NCBI GenBank assembly: GCA_036583965.1
Contig: JAZBQD010000025.1
Location: 15,834,910 to 15,898,909, forward strand
Direction: 5' to 3'
DNA: 64,000 bases
Source: Prunella strophiata
Taxonomy: Eukaryota; Chordata; Aves; Passeriformes; Prunellidae
The notes beneath the pieces are model-generated. The model did not search any database and was not told the DNA's origin. It saw only the letters and a list, made by a program, of their open reading frames with translations. This document shows, in pieces, positions 1 through 11,492 of the stretch. Both the position numbers and the translations under genes were made by a program. Position 1 is the first letter of the stretch. Every line of letters begins with the position of its first letter.

Positions 1-1324
1 AAGATAAGCTTGGGCATGCCAAGGCATCACCTCCATGGGCTGGTGAAACCCCAGAGCTGCAGGGCTGGATGCCTAGGTCAGGTCCTGCAGCCTCCACTGA
101 GGGAAGAACACCTGGAGAGGAGCAGGGATGGCAGCAAGAGCTCACAGCTGTGTCACAGCTGGCACAAACACTGCGAGGAAGGTGCCAGTCTGGAACCCCT
201 TGCCAAGGTGAGGCTCCTGATGCTGATGCCCCTGCAGCAGCCACCTCACTGCCCTTCCCTTGGCACGGAGGGGTCAAGGCTGGGCAGCAGCCCCCCTCAC
301 TGAGTGCCAGGGTGCAGGAGGGGCTCTGTGGGCAGCCATAAGCGTCGGCTGTCATTCCGCAGAGGTTCCTCGTTCCTCACCTTGAGGCCACCAGTGTGAC
401 AGGAGCAGGAATATATCCCAGCACTAATCCTTCCTGCCCCACGTCAGAGCCACTGTGGAGGGGAGGACCCTGTGCCAGCCCCTCAGCTGGTGCAAATCAA
501 CCAGCACCACATTGACGTCAGTGCAGGCACCGCCATGGGATGTGGAGACGAGCGACAAAGGAACTTTTTAAAAGGCGCTTCTCCCATCTCCTCTCTCCTT
601 TGCTTGTCTTCTGCCTCAAGTTAAAACCAATCCCACTCTCCCTGGTCAAGGAAGAAGTGGGTTGGTGAGTGCAGAGGTTCCCGTGGTGTTTGTCATTGTT
701 GGGCATCCACAGGCATTGACATCCCAAAGAGGCAGGAGCTGCAGGGTGGCGCTTCCCTGTACATGTGTCACCTCTGATGCTCAGAGCCTGAGGCTGGGCA
801 GAGGGAAGGCACAACTGGTGGAAAATTAAATGCCTTTTTGGAAGTCACACAGTGAATTCAGTGTTAGATCAGGGCTATGTACAGAAAGCTACATCTGTGT
901 CCCTGATGCTCCTCAGCATGGAGCTGTGCAACTCCTGATGCCCTTTTATTTGACCCCAGAAGGGAAAAAGTCCTCCCCTTGCCTTAAGAATTTGTTCTCC
1001 CTTCCTAGAAGCCCAGTTCCATGAAGAGAGACCACCATGACCCAAAGCCAGGTGCTGCTCTTTGGGGTGGGTCTGGGACAATGTCTGCAGCTGGAGCTGC
1101 TGCCCACCCCCCTTTGCAGAGCTCTGCCTGTGGAAGGTTCTCACTGGCCATGCAAAGCTTTTCTGCAGGAGCTGCTCTGGCCACACAGCAGCTTGGATTA
1201 CTTGGCTGCAGGGACCAGGATGGGATCTCCTCCTCTTGCTGGGGAGAGGAAGAGGGAAGGAGCTGGGTCCTGGGTAGAAGCAGAGTTGGATGCAAAGTGG
1301 GAGGGGCAGGAGTTGCACAGCTTT
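1..1324. other. Intergenic, no recognised feature
   Basis: Unique-looking, moderately GC-rich DNA. Short frames occur on both strands with no recognisable domain. I see no repeat family or RNA gene. Confidence 0.6.
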
Positions 1325-1765
1325 TTTGTTGGAAGATTTGGGGTTGGGAAGGACCTCTGGAGGTCATCCAGTCCGATGATCATCCCCTGCCTAGGCAGGG
1401 TCACTTGGAGCAGGTGACAGAGGAATGTGTCCAGGTGGGTTTTGAATGTCTTGAGGGAGGGAAAGCTCCTCACCCTCCCTGGACAGCTGTTCCAGTGCTC
1501 TGCCACCCTCCTTGGAAAGAGCTTCTTTCTCATGCTGAGGTGGAACTTCATGTGTTTTTGTTTATGGTCATTATTCCTTCTCTTGTTGCTGAGCTCCATT
1601 AAAAAGACTCTGGCACCATCTTCTTGGCACCTGCCTTGGAGATATTTGTATGGATTTATGTGTCAGTCTTCTCTTCTCCTGACTAACCAGGCCCAGCCCC
1701 CTCAGTCTCTCCTCAGGATGTGCTCCAGACCCTTTGTCCTCTTTGTGGCCTCTACTGCACAGTAT
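1325..1765 (-). mobile_element. CR1 LINE 3' fragment, antisense
   Basis: The plus strand reads the reverse complement of a CR1 3' end: GGGTTGGGAAGGACCT, the GTCATCCAGTCC block, the CTGTTCCAGTG block, then the CTCAGTCTCTCCTCAGGA block typical of the upstream part. It is 5' truncated like nearly all CR1 copies. Confidence 0.85.
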
Positions 1766-2489
1766 TCCTTGAAGAATGGCACTTGCAAGGTGGTTTTCTC
1801 TTTTCATATTTTCCTTCTCTCCCTCGATGGTTTCATGGGCACATATCAATGTTTTCTTTCTGAACAGGTTGTTGAGCCTTCAGACACTCTCCTGCCCTTC
1901 CCCACAGCCAAGGACTGGGAATAGAAGGCAGCAGGCTCTGTCTGTGGCAGTTTTTAAGGCTGCCATCTTGGTGCTGGGGCTGCGGGAGCCACGGTGGCTC
2001 TTTGAGTTGGTGTGACGTGGTGTTGGGTGAGGGGCAGCCAGGGCATTAAGCCCTGGCAGCACCAGGGTTCAGAGTTAGCCCTGTGGGCCTCCTTGCACTG
2101 GTGCAGAGGGTTGGTGAAGGGGATTTCTCCACGGGGACCTGGCACTCGTTCTGGCACGTGCACCATGGCACAGGCTAGGGAGGAGAATCCTCAAATCACC
2201 TGAGCTCAGCCCTACTGTCTCCTGCCATGGAAGCTTTGTAGCATCTCTTTTCTCCAGTATTTAATGAGCAAAGCAGGTGAGAATCCTGGAGGGCTGGGAC
2301 ACTGTACCTGCACAGAGCTGTGTCACCTGGCACAGACGCCACTGTCCCTGCAGCCCCCGTGTCCCCAGCACTGCCAGACATGGGCACTGCCAGTATCCAG
2401 GCACAGACACACCTGTACCTCACCTTTGCTCTATACACCCACCTGAGCCCAGGTGAGCACTTTCAGTGTTTGCTCACCCGTCTGCACTG
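1766..2489. other. Intergenic, no recognised feature
   Basis: Unique-looking DNA between two CR1 fragments. I see no domain, repeat family or RNA gene. Confidence 0.55.
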
Positions 2490-3085
2490 GTATCATGGAA
2501 TCGGGGACTCATCCAGGTTGGAAAATTGCTCCAAGATTATGGAGTCCAACCATTAAATCCAGCACTGCCAAAGCCACCGCTAACCCATGCTCCCAAGTGC
2601 CATATCCACATGGCTTTTCAATCTCTTCAAGGGTGGTGTCCACCACTCCCCTGGGCAGCCTGTGCCAGTGCCCAGCCACTCTTCCCATGAGGAAATTTTT
2701 CCAGTATCCAATCTGAAACTCCCTTGCTGCAACTTGAGGCCATTTTCTCTCCTCTTGTCCTTTGTTCCCTGGGAGCAGAGCCCGACCCCCCTGGTGCCCC
2801 CTCCTGTCAGGAGTTGTGCAGAGCCACAAGGTCCCCCCTGAGCCTCCTTTTCTCCAGGCTGAGCCCCTTTCCCAGCTCCCTCAGCTGCTCCTGGTGCTCC
2901 AGACCCTTCCCCAGTTCTGTTCCCTTCCCTGGACATGCTCCAGCCCCTCAATGTCTTTCCTGTCATGAGGGGCTGAGTACTGACCCCAGGACTGGGTTGT
3001 GGTCCCACCAGTGCCCCAGCACAGAGGCACTGTCCCTGCCCAGGTCCTGCTGGGCACACTGACACCACCCCAACACCCTGAAGAC
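2490..3085 (-). mobile_element. CR1 LINE fragment, antisense, about 600 bp
   Basis: It starts with an ATCATGGAATC-type terminal motif, then GAGTCCAACCATTAAA, the GGGCAGCCTGTGCCAGTGCC block, the TTTTCTCCAGGCTGAGCCCC block and the GGTCCTGCTGGGCACACT block. This is one of the longer CR1 copies here. The long minus-strand frame at 2580-3326 is only a by-product of it. Confidence 0.9.
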
Positions 3086-3842
3086 TCCATCCCTGGGTTT
3101 GGTACCAACTCTCCCTGGACAATCCCACATCCTGGAGATGTGTGTCCTTAAAAATCCATCCAGGCTGGGGTGGGTATGAGCAGTGCTCATCTGGGAGGTG
3201 GGAAGAAGCAAGATTTGAGGGCAGCAGTGGACCCCACAGGGAGATGCATTTCCCAGCTTCCCTTGGAGGCAGCTGACATTCTACTCTTCCAGGTGCTGTG
3301 GAGCACCAAGAGATGATGCAATTCACACTTTTGGAGGGGTTTTTGTCTCTTTGTCATTCTCATTTCATCATTAACAGCACAAAAATGCAGATCAGTGTAT
3401 TGGGTTTTGCTCCTGGACACAGTGAAGCAAAGTATGAACCTGTCCAGGTGGACAAACAGTTCTTCTCCCTTCACTTGGAGGTAGGCCCAGGTCCAGAATG
3501 ACAGCAGGGGAAGACCAGAGTACTTCCATGCAGCTTAATGGGAATGTGTTCACTTCCACTGCCAAAGGAGCCGTGCCTCAGAGGTATTCTGCTCACATCG
3601 TATGAATTAATAGAAATAAACCCGAATTGTGACACTGAATTTTCTACCCAAAATCAGGAGCTTGTTGGTTTCAATTCTGAAGTATCTGATTTGCTTTCCT
3701 CCTGTCCAAAGGGAGTTGCTTAGTTTATCAGACATGAATCCAGGTTTGTGCTTCCCAAAGTTTACTCTCTGAGTCTGAGACATGGGAGTTTTTTGTTAGG
3801 TTAGGTTTATTTTTTAGATTGTTTTGAGGGGTTCTTCCTCAC
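3086..3842. other. Intergenic, no recognised feature
   Basis: Unique-looking DNA. The frames present are short, and no repeat family is recognised. Confidence 0.5.
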
Positions 3843-3905
3843 CTTTTTTTTTTTCTTTTCTTTTCTTTTTTTTTTTTTTCTTTTTTTTCTTTTTTTTTTT
3901 TTTTC
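3843..3905 (+). repeat. T-rich low-complexity tract (T runs broken by C)
   Basis: A polypyrimidine tract of T runs of 4-13 bases separated by single C. Confidence 0.95.
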
Positions 3906-5227
3906 TGCCTGGGACTTCTTCTCTCCTTAGTTCTGGTTGTAGGGGATGGCTGAGGAGCTGCTGCAATGGCCACAGAGATGGGATGCTCTGAGCCTGCCCC
4001 ATTGAAGGCACTAAAGCCTTTCTCCCCTCAAACAGGAGGTGAGAACACAAGCAAGACCCATCCCAGCCATCCAAAACAGCATGGAAGTTCCAGGGCTGTC
4101 CCAGCACATGCAATTACTAAGTTAATTAGTCCTCTATCATCTGTAGGAACTCTGTACCACCCTGTGCAGTGTCAGGGACTGTTTACCCATAGAGCTTACT
4201 AATAGCATTGCTGTATAATTGCAAGGTGGTGTGATGAGATTCATGCTGGTGAATCGAGGGGCTGCAGGGTGCCCACACTTTCCATCCCCTGCCCAGATGC
4301 CCACAGAAGATGCAGCTCTGCTGAACAAAACCTCTTTGGCCTGAGGCTCGTGTCCAGGAGCCTTTGCTCAGGGCCCCAGTCTTCCCTGGGAAACCACACT
4401 GGTCTGCTCTGTGCGCTGTGGGCAAAACCACTTCCCAAGTGGAACTGGCTGGACAGCACGGATCTGAGAGCAAGACTGCAATTTCCCAACCACAAGACAC
4501 TTGGTCTGGAGGAGATGAGAGTCTGGGTAACACTAGCACCATCAGAAAGCTCCGGATGACTTTGGTGTGTCTAGGATTTTTTGGCTTGAGGTTCTCCAAA
4601 CCCATGTACCGACCAGGCAGGAAACAGCTCTTTCCATCCCAAGAAAATTCCTGGGACACAGGGAAGTCCTCTTCTAAAATGTGAAAACAGGAACTGAGAA
4701 TACAAAGATACAAATTCATGAGGAAGCAGTAGTGCATTATTTTATTTGATTTTATTTCCACTTAAAAATGAAAAGCAAACCAGGGTGTTTTTTTAAAGTA
4801 AACTCAGTTTCATTGAAAAACCAAAACATAGAAACAGATCAATGACTATCTACGAGTTTATTCTAACTCAAGAATTTTGGAAAACACCTTCTGTTGAAAC
4901 CAAGAATCCTTTCTGAACATTTATAATATGTATAAAATAGCATTTTTTGGTGGGAAGAAAAAAGAAAATACCAACAGATAATGTGTTAAGACAATGTTTT
5001 TAAATCAGTATTCCTTCAAGCCCCAGCTTAATGGCATAGATCATAAACCACATGCTCAAAGCTGAATGTGCAGTTTGCTGTCTTGGGCTTCAAAGAACAT
5101 TTGAAGATGCAAATGTGCTTGTCTTGAAGTAGTGTAATTTGATCTGCACATGAAGATAGCAACAAATTATGATTCTTCTCTTCTTTCTCTAATAGTTTTT
5201 AAATGGATGGACTGCAGTCCTCGACTT
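3906..5227. other. Intergenic; AT-rich island at about 4690-5190
   Basis: The first part is unremarkable. From about 4690 the composition becomes AT-rich with many T/A words and few CpG, standing out from the GC-rich surroundings. It could be a conserved regulatory element or simply AT-rich unique DNA; no coding potential is apparent. Confidence 0.35.
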
Positions 5228-5845
5228 CACAGACTCATAGACTGGTTTGGATTGGAAGGAACCTGCAAGATCACCTCCTTCCACCCCCTGCCATGTCCAG
5301 GGACACCTCCCACTATCCCAGGCTGCTTCAAGCCTCAGTGTCCAGCCTGACCTTGGACACTTCCAAGGATCCAGGGACAGCCACAGCTGCTCTGGGCACC
5401 CTGTGCCAGGGCCTGCCTACCCTCCCAGGGAGCAATTCCTTCCCAACATCCCATCTATCCCTTGTCCTGTCCCTCCATCCCTTGTTCCCCAGTCCCTCTC
5501 CAGCTCTCCTGGACCCACTTTAAGCCCTGGAAGGGGCTCTGAGGTCTCCCCAGAGCCTTCTCTATGTGAAACCCCACAGCTCTCCCAGCTTGGCTCCAGA
5601 GCAGAGGGGATCCAGCCCCAATAGCATCTCTGTGGCCTCCTCTGGAGCTGTTCCAGTAGTTCCATGTCCTTATGCCAAGGACCCCAGATCTGGAGGCAGC
5701 TCTGTAGAGCTGAACATGCAGCCCAGGACACAGTTGACTTTCTGGGCTGTGAGCACATGTCCAGCCTCTCATTCACCAGTTTCCCCACCTTCCACTTGTC
5801 TCAGCCCCCAGAACATCTCAGGCTGGACCTGGCTGCCCAGCCTGC
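5228..5845 (-). mobile_element. CR1 LINE fragment, antisense, about 620 bp
   Basis: It begins with the CATAGACTGGTTTGGATTGG terminal motif and continues through the CACTATCCCAGGCTGCTTCA block, CTTGGACACTTCCA, CCCTTGTCCTGTC and the GGACACAGTTGACTTTCTGG block. It is a long copy extending well into the 3' region of the reverse-transcriptase frame. Confidence 0.92.
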
Positions 5846-6597
5846 TGAGGATCACGGCTGCTCCTCCATCGAGGTGCTGTTTGCTGTGGCAGGAATAGCT
5901 GTGCACGTAGCTCTGGACCACATTCCTCTCTCCACCAAAGCCCTGTGTGGAACCAGCCACAGCCAAACCACAACAGAGTACTCTGCAAACCAATGTCACA
6001 GCTCCTGCTTGCAGTTGAACAGGACCTGTCACCATGCTGGTATCAGGTAACACGACTCCCAGTGGTTTCCCTTAACACAGCTGGCTTCCAACAATGCCTC
6101 AACATTGGAAAACAAATGTACTGGGTGCCAGGTCATGGAAATCCATCCCACTGAGCACCTGGCCACACTGCATGGAGAAGGAGGCAGAGGAAGGTGAAGT
6201 GTCCTGGAAAGGATTAGAGTATGTGCTGTTGTTCACAGGCGAGTGATGTGGTGGGCCAGAGTACGGAGAGGTGGTATGGCCCCATGTGCTCTGATATTCC
6301 TTACTCCCAGTCCCAGCACTGCTGTTCCTGCTCCTCCATGAGCAGTACACTCAGTAAGTGATCTGTATTAAGAACAAACCTGGCCTGGTGCCATCCACTG
6401 ATGAAAAGCTCAGCAGGTCACAGATGGAGGTTTCCATACAACAGCACGGCAGAGATGAAGTCCATACTGGATTGTCACTCTCGTAAAGGTTTGCCCTGCA
6501 ATGTCACCATCAAACTGGAACCAGGTGCCAAAGTCTGATAAATTTATTTTAAAGGATGTGGGAAATGAACTGTTGATTATATATCCATGTATCTGGA
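5846..6597. other. Intergenic, no recognised feature
   Basis: Unique-looking DNA between oppositely oriented CR1 fragments. I see nothing assignable. Confidence 0.5.
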
Positions 6598-6801
6598 TCT
6601 GTGGTGAGGGCCTGGCACAGGGTGCCCTGAGAAGATGTGGCTGCCCCTGGATCCCTGGAAGTGCCCAAGGTCAGGCTGGACAAGGCTTGGAGCAACCTGG
6701 GATAGTGGGAGGTATCCCAGCCTGTGGCAGGGGGTGGAACAAAATGAGCTTTAAGGTCCCTTCCAACCCCAACCAATCTGTGGTTCCATGATTTTATGGT
6801 A
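6598..6801 (+). mobile_element. CR1 LINE 3' end, sense
   Basis: The sense 3' terminus: CTTGGAGCAACCTGGGATAG, GGTCCCTTCCAACCCCAACC, then degenerate ATTCTRTG-type repeats (GTTCCATGATTTTATGG). Confidence 0.92.
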
Positions 6802-9800
6802 TCTTTAAAGAATGAGTCCCTTGGGTGACATTTAGCAAAACAGCCCCAAATACCGTATGTGTTTGGGCACAGAACCAAGGGAGGGAGAATATTCCAAGAT
6901 CCCACCCACTGTTATCACTGTAAAACATGACTGTGGATCCCACTCCCAGGTTGGCAGACAGCCCCTGGCTGTTCCCAATTTATCCTCTCGCAGGAGCTGC
7001 CTGGTCCTGCCACCCTGGCTGTTGCAAGCACCAAGTGAGAAACCATGGTGAGGTGGGGGTGCCCAGTACACCATGACCAGGAAGGAGGATGGGAAGAGAG
7101 AGGTGGATGGGCCTGCATGGTGGGACCCAGTGCTGCCAGGTTTCACCAGGGGGTTCCGATTTCTTGATGCCTGACAAAGGGGAAGAGCCTGCGGTGGGGT
7201 CAGCAGTCAAGGCATGGATTATCAGTGCACCCAAGCTCTCACAGGGATTTCAATCCCAGGTTTCATTGGTTTGACTGAAAATGGAAACATACCTTTTTGC
7301 CCCAGGCTGAAATACAAATATTTTTACAAAGTCTGGGATGTGGGATTTGCTGTCTCAGAGCCAGCTGGTGCCATTTCTGCCATGCAAGCAGAGATGGAGT
7401 TCTGCTAGCAGAAGGCTGTGGTCCCTTCTGGTCACCCCTGAGGACACAAGGCTGTTCATGACAATGCAGACAGGCAGTTTGTACACTGCCGGGGGCTGGG
7501 ATTTCTGGATGCCCACAGTTTAAGTAAATAAGAGGGAGAAGATACAATGGAGAGTGTCTAAGAAACCCCAGTGTGGACAATTTTGTAGTGATGTTTCCTT
7601 CCAGATGGCTTTCCCAACCTTCCTGCTTTGCTGGGTTAACTGAAGGTTAGGTCTCATTGAAGTCAACTGGAGAGCTGCCCTTCGCACTGGTGAGATCAGG
7701 GGTTTGGCCTGGGAGCAGGCTGCCAGGCCAGGGGAGGTGATTTGCCACTGCAGCCAATTCCTCTCCCAGCAAGTGCACAGGCAGCAGGTCTCCCCCATGG
7801 CTTGGGTGCTGTTTTTGGGTATGGATGGTGATGAGTAGATGTGCAGGGACACTCACTCCCTCCATTGGTAGCTATCTCCCATTTGTGTGGCTGGTACAGG
7901 ACAAACCAAGCCCTTTTTGATTTGTCATCAATTCTGGGTGACTTCATGAAGCCAAGCTCTGTTGCACTGTCATGCTCTGGCTGGAAGTGGCTTTGAACGG
8001 GTGTTTAATGAAGATGTTAATTGAAAGCACGTGGGGAGGAATTTGAGCTGCTCTGAGCTGTCTCAGAGCTCCTCAGATCCCAGAGCCATCATCCCCTTCA
8101 AAACAGAACAGAAGAAGAGTTATTACAAAACAAATCATGTTTGTATATGCGCTTAAAAAATAGTCCTCTCCAGCTCTGTTAAGCTCACGTTACTGGCAGG
8201 GCTGAACTGGAGAGACCATGTGGGCCACTGAATGCCTTCAGCAAATTAAACCAGCATCCAAAGGAGACACAAGGCACTGCTGTCCAGATCCTGTCCAGAC
8301 TGCAGCAAGACACAGTGCGATGCCCAGCAGCCGCAGGTCCTGCTCTGCTTGGCCAGGGCCCAGCTCCTGGAAATGTCCATCCCCAGGTGGAAGGGGGACT
8401 TCTGCCCACTGGGAGCCCTTGCCATCCAGTTGAGGACCCTCAGCCTGGTGCTTTGGGGAGCTGGAGGCTGCTCAGTGCTCAGCCCCAGGTGTGCTGGCAG
8501 CCATGGCTTGTGCAGACTCTGTCCCCTCTGCCCGGAGGAGCGCGAAGGAACCGGAGCTCCATCCGTCCTTCCCAACACGCATTTTCTCTCAGCCGAGGGT
8601 GCGCATCCAGCTCTGGCCGCAGCTGGAGAGCTCCTCTTCCCAACAGGGCTGGGGCTGCCTACTGGCCACCGACTGTGACCCTGCTGCTCTTTTCCAGGAC
8701 TTTGTGTTGAAGGTGCTCCTATTCCTCACCTGGTCCGTGTTTCCCACCCCCCATTTTGCCACTCAGCACACTGCAGGGAGACTGGGCAGCATGCAGTATT
8801 TTGAGACCTCTCCCCGTCTGACAAATTGGATTGGAATTGGCTGGTGGACTGAGAAGTTATTAGGAACAGACACCCCCAGACAATGTGATTGCACAAGCTT
8901 CATTTCCTTAGAAAAGCAGGCCAACAGAGCAGGAGTCTGTCAGTAAACATGTTGATTCCAGGGTCTTTTTGGTGCTGCTCGCAGGAAGGAGCACAGCACT
9001 GGCACCCAGCCTGCACCTCCAAATGCTGCCTCTGTCTTGGGGATGCCTGGACACAGCTCGTCTGTCAGGGGATTGGCAGTGTTGGAGCAGAGAGTGTGTT
9101 ACCGTGGCTCTTGGCAATTGCTAACAGCTGAAATCTTTTCCAAGGCAGGCAGGGTGGACGATGTGGGGTGAGCCACTGACTGCTCTGGAGTACCCTGGGT
9201 GCAGGGTGGGCACCAGTGGGGCTGGATGAGAAGTTCTAGACTCCACCACTGCCCAGGAGGGGCTGAAAATACCATGGTGTTCGTATCCAGAGCCATCCAC
9301 ACTCAGAAAGGTGCAGGAGGATGAGATGTCCCCATAGTGTATAATCCCTAAAGCCCAGCCTCTCTGGATTCCAGCTTGCCTTCCGGCTGGTACTACTCAG
9401 CTGGGTACCTTGGGGCTTTCCTTCACCCTTTCATTCACCCAGACACTTATCCCTGTACTTCCCAGCCCCTGGAGCCTCTGAAGCCAGGCTGAAGGAAGAT
9501 CTCTTGCAACACTGGAATGCTCTGCAGTCATTACCTCCTTCCCTAGAAATTTTTGGGGTCAGAGGACATAAGTCTCAGTAATCGTCCAACAACGTCAATG
9601 GAGCTCCGTTGATTTACACCAGCTGAGGATCAAACCCCTCCCTTTCCTCTCCCATATTTAAGATATTTTCCAGACTTCAGACATATACAGAGGAGGGAGT
9701 TGATGGCTCCTGGGTTGTTGAAGAGGTTCCAGCTTTGGTCCTGGCCTGGAGTAACAGGAATAAGGTGGCTACCCTGGCTCTGTCTCTGCATGGAAAAGCC

Positions 9801-10337
9801 ATACTTCTGTGGTGTGCTGGGCTTCGAGCTGGCAGACTGGCTGGGCAGGCATTAGTGAGCCCACACATCCTGAAGGTCTCTTCAGGCTGAGATGTGGCTC
9901 TGTCACCATTTCTCTCATGGCCAGCACAAGCATGGCCAGCAAAAAATGCCATGTCTGCTCCATAGTGTGCTATGGACCCCACAATTTCAGTTCCTCATTT
10001 CTTCAGCCACAACAAAATCCAGCACACTGCAACCCTGCATGATCCACCTTGGGCCTCACCACATCCCTCCTCAAGCCTTTGCCAAGCAGGATATCACTGC
10101 CACAGGGTCACCACAGTTGGAGCAGTTCTGCTGAGTTCAGGATGCACCACCAGGGACCAGTAAACCCAGACACCTTGAGCACAGCCCTAACTGCAAGGAA
10201 AAAAACACCCATGAGTCTTGAGGCAGCCTCAGTTTCGATAACAGTGACAGTCTGTAACAGTGAAAGTTCATTCTGAGCCCAATGTTTTGGTCTGGGCAGC
10301 TGGGCCAGTCCTGAGGGGAAGCGCCTTTAATATTGCT
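6802..10337. other. Intergenic, no recognised gene
   Basis: About 3.5 kb of unique-looking DNA of mixed composition. The longest frame (8491-8946, 151 codons) has no recognisable domain. No interspersed repeat is evident. Confidence 0.5.
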
Positions 10338-10500
10338 GATAGCTGGATCCAATTTATAAGGCGCTCAGCAGAGACAATCATCAGGGAAGGAGACAAATAA
10401 TCTTCAGGCAATTAAATTTAATTGTTCCATCTGAAGATTATTTATCTCCCTGCCTGATGAATGTCTCCTCGAAGCGCCTAATAAATTGGATCCAGCTATC
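10338..10500. repeat. Long near-perfect inverted repeat (palindrome), about 80-bp arms
   Basis: Left arm 10338-10416 and right arm 10417-10500 are reverse complements at about 70 of 79 positions, with one 5-base insertion in the right arm near 10425. The centre is a perfect 14-base palindrome, AATTAAATTTAATT (10410-10423). The outer ends are exact for 18 bases, GATAGCTGGATCCAATTT and its complement. It lacks CR1 motifs and has no obvious target-site duplication. It could be an ancient hairpin-type repeat, a palindromic conserved element, or a recent inverted duplication; the AT-rich, structured sequence makes the first two more likely. Confidence 0.93.
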
Positions 10501-11383
10501 ACTGATAGTGGCTGCTTTTCCCTTGCAGCAGTGAAGGATGTGGAGAGCAGAGCAGCACTCAGCTCTGTGTGTTGCTTAAGATTTGTCACCTCAGAACATT
10601 TTTTTAGCAGACTTGAAAAGTGTCCACAGGCTTTATCAATACCCAGCTCTGGTGCAGAGAGCTTGGCAGTCCTGGGTCATGTGAAAGGGCACGAGACCAA
10701 GGGACTGGGTGGAACGAGATCCTCTTCGGATCTCATGTATTGGGCTATAATGTGAGGCACCAGTGAAGATTTGTAAGTCTCTCTGTCTGTCTGTCTCTGC
10801 TTCATCAGCTTCTGGTCTGGCTGTTTCTGGAAAGGGATGGGGAGGAGGAAGGGGAGGAAACCCCACTGGCAGGAGGTGGGTGAGAGGTGATGTGCTACCA
10901 GCCCAGGATTTCAGACAAACATCTCCTGTGGGATCATGGAGCAAATGATCCTGGAAATCACCCCAGCTTCTCCATCCCTGCCAGGGAACACCTGAAACCT
11001 GGAGGTTTCCAGGTCAGTTTAGAGCTGGAAAGAAACAAGATCTGTTTCTTTCATCCAGCTTCTCTTTCCCTTGCAAACACCAGACATGCCTTTGCTGGTT
11101 TGTAACCCACACAGAAATGGGTCTGCACTGCATGGAGGGCACAAGACAGACCAACAGACCCAGGTGAATTAAAGTGAAGGAAGTCTCAGAAAGCAGTGTG
11201 GTCAGGAAATCTTATCAGGAAGGGGGAAAAGTCATCAGTGAGGAGCGTGTGGAGCCCTTCTCTCCAGGGACAAAGAGCAGCAGTGGAGCAGGTTTGGCTC
11301 TGGCCTGGTCTGACTCCAGGAGACAGGATGAGTAATCCTTGTCCATCATTACCCACCTGGACAGTGAATTACATCTGTGCTCA
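10501..11383. other. Intergenic, no recognised feature
   Basis: Unique-looking DNA with a short TCTG-type repeat near 10780. Nothing else is assignable. Confidence 0.5.
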
Positions 11384-11492
11384 GAGAATCATGGAAGTGC
11401 TAAGATGGGAAAAGCCCTCTAAGATCATCAAGTCCAACACTCAACCCAGCACTGCCAAATCCACCACTGAACCCTGTCCCCATGTTGCCAGA
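11384..11492 (-). mobile_element. Short CR1 LINE 3' fragment, antisense
   Basis: AGAATCATGGAAGTGCTAAG, then AAGATCATCAAGTCCAACA and CCAGCACTGCCAA are the antisense CR1 terminal motifs. Only about 110 bases remain. Confidence 0.85.

Noticed and set aside
2580..3326. 248-codon minus-strand frame
   Set aside because: Most of it lies in a CR1 fragment and does not follow the CR1 reverse-transcriptase protein.
10338..10500. microRNA precursor
   Set aside because: The arms are far longer than usual avian miRNA hairpins, and an old palindromic repeat fits equally well, so it is not called as ncRNA.
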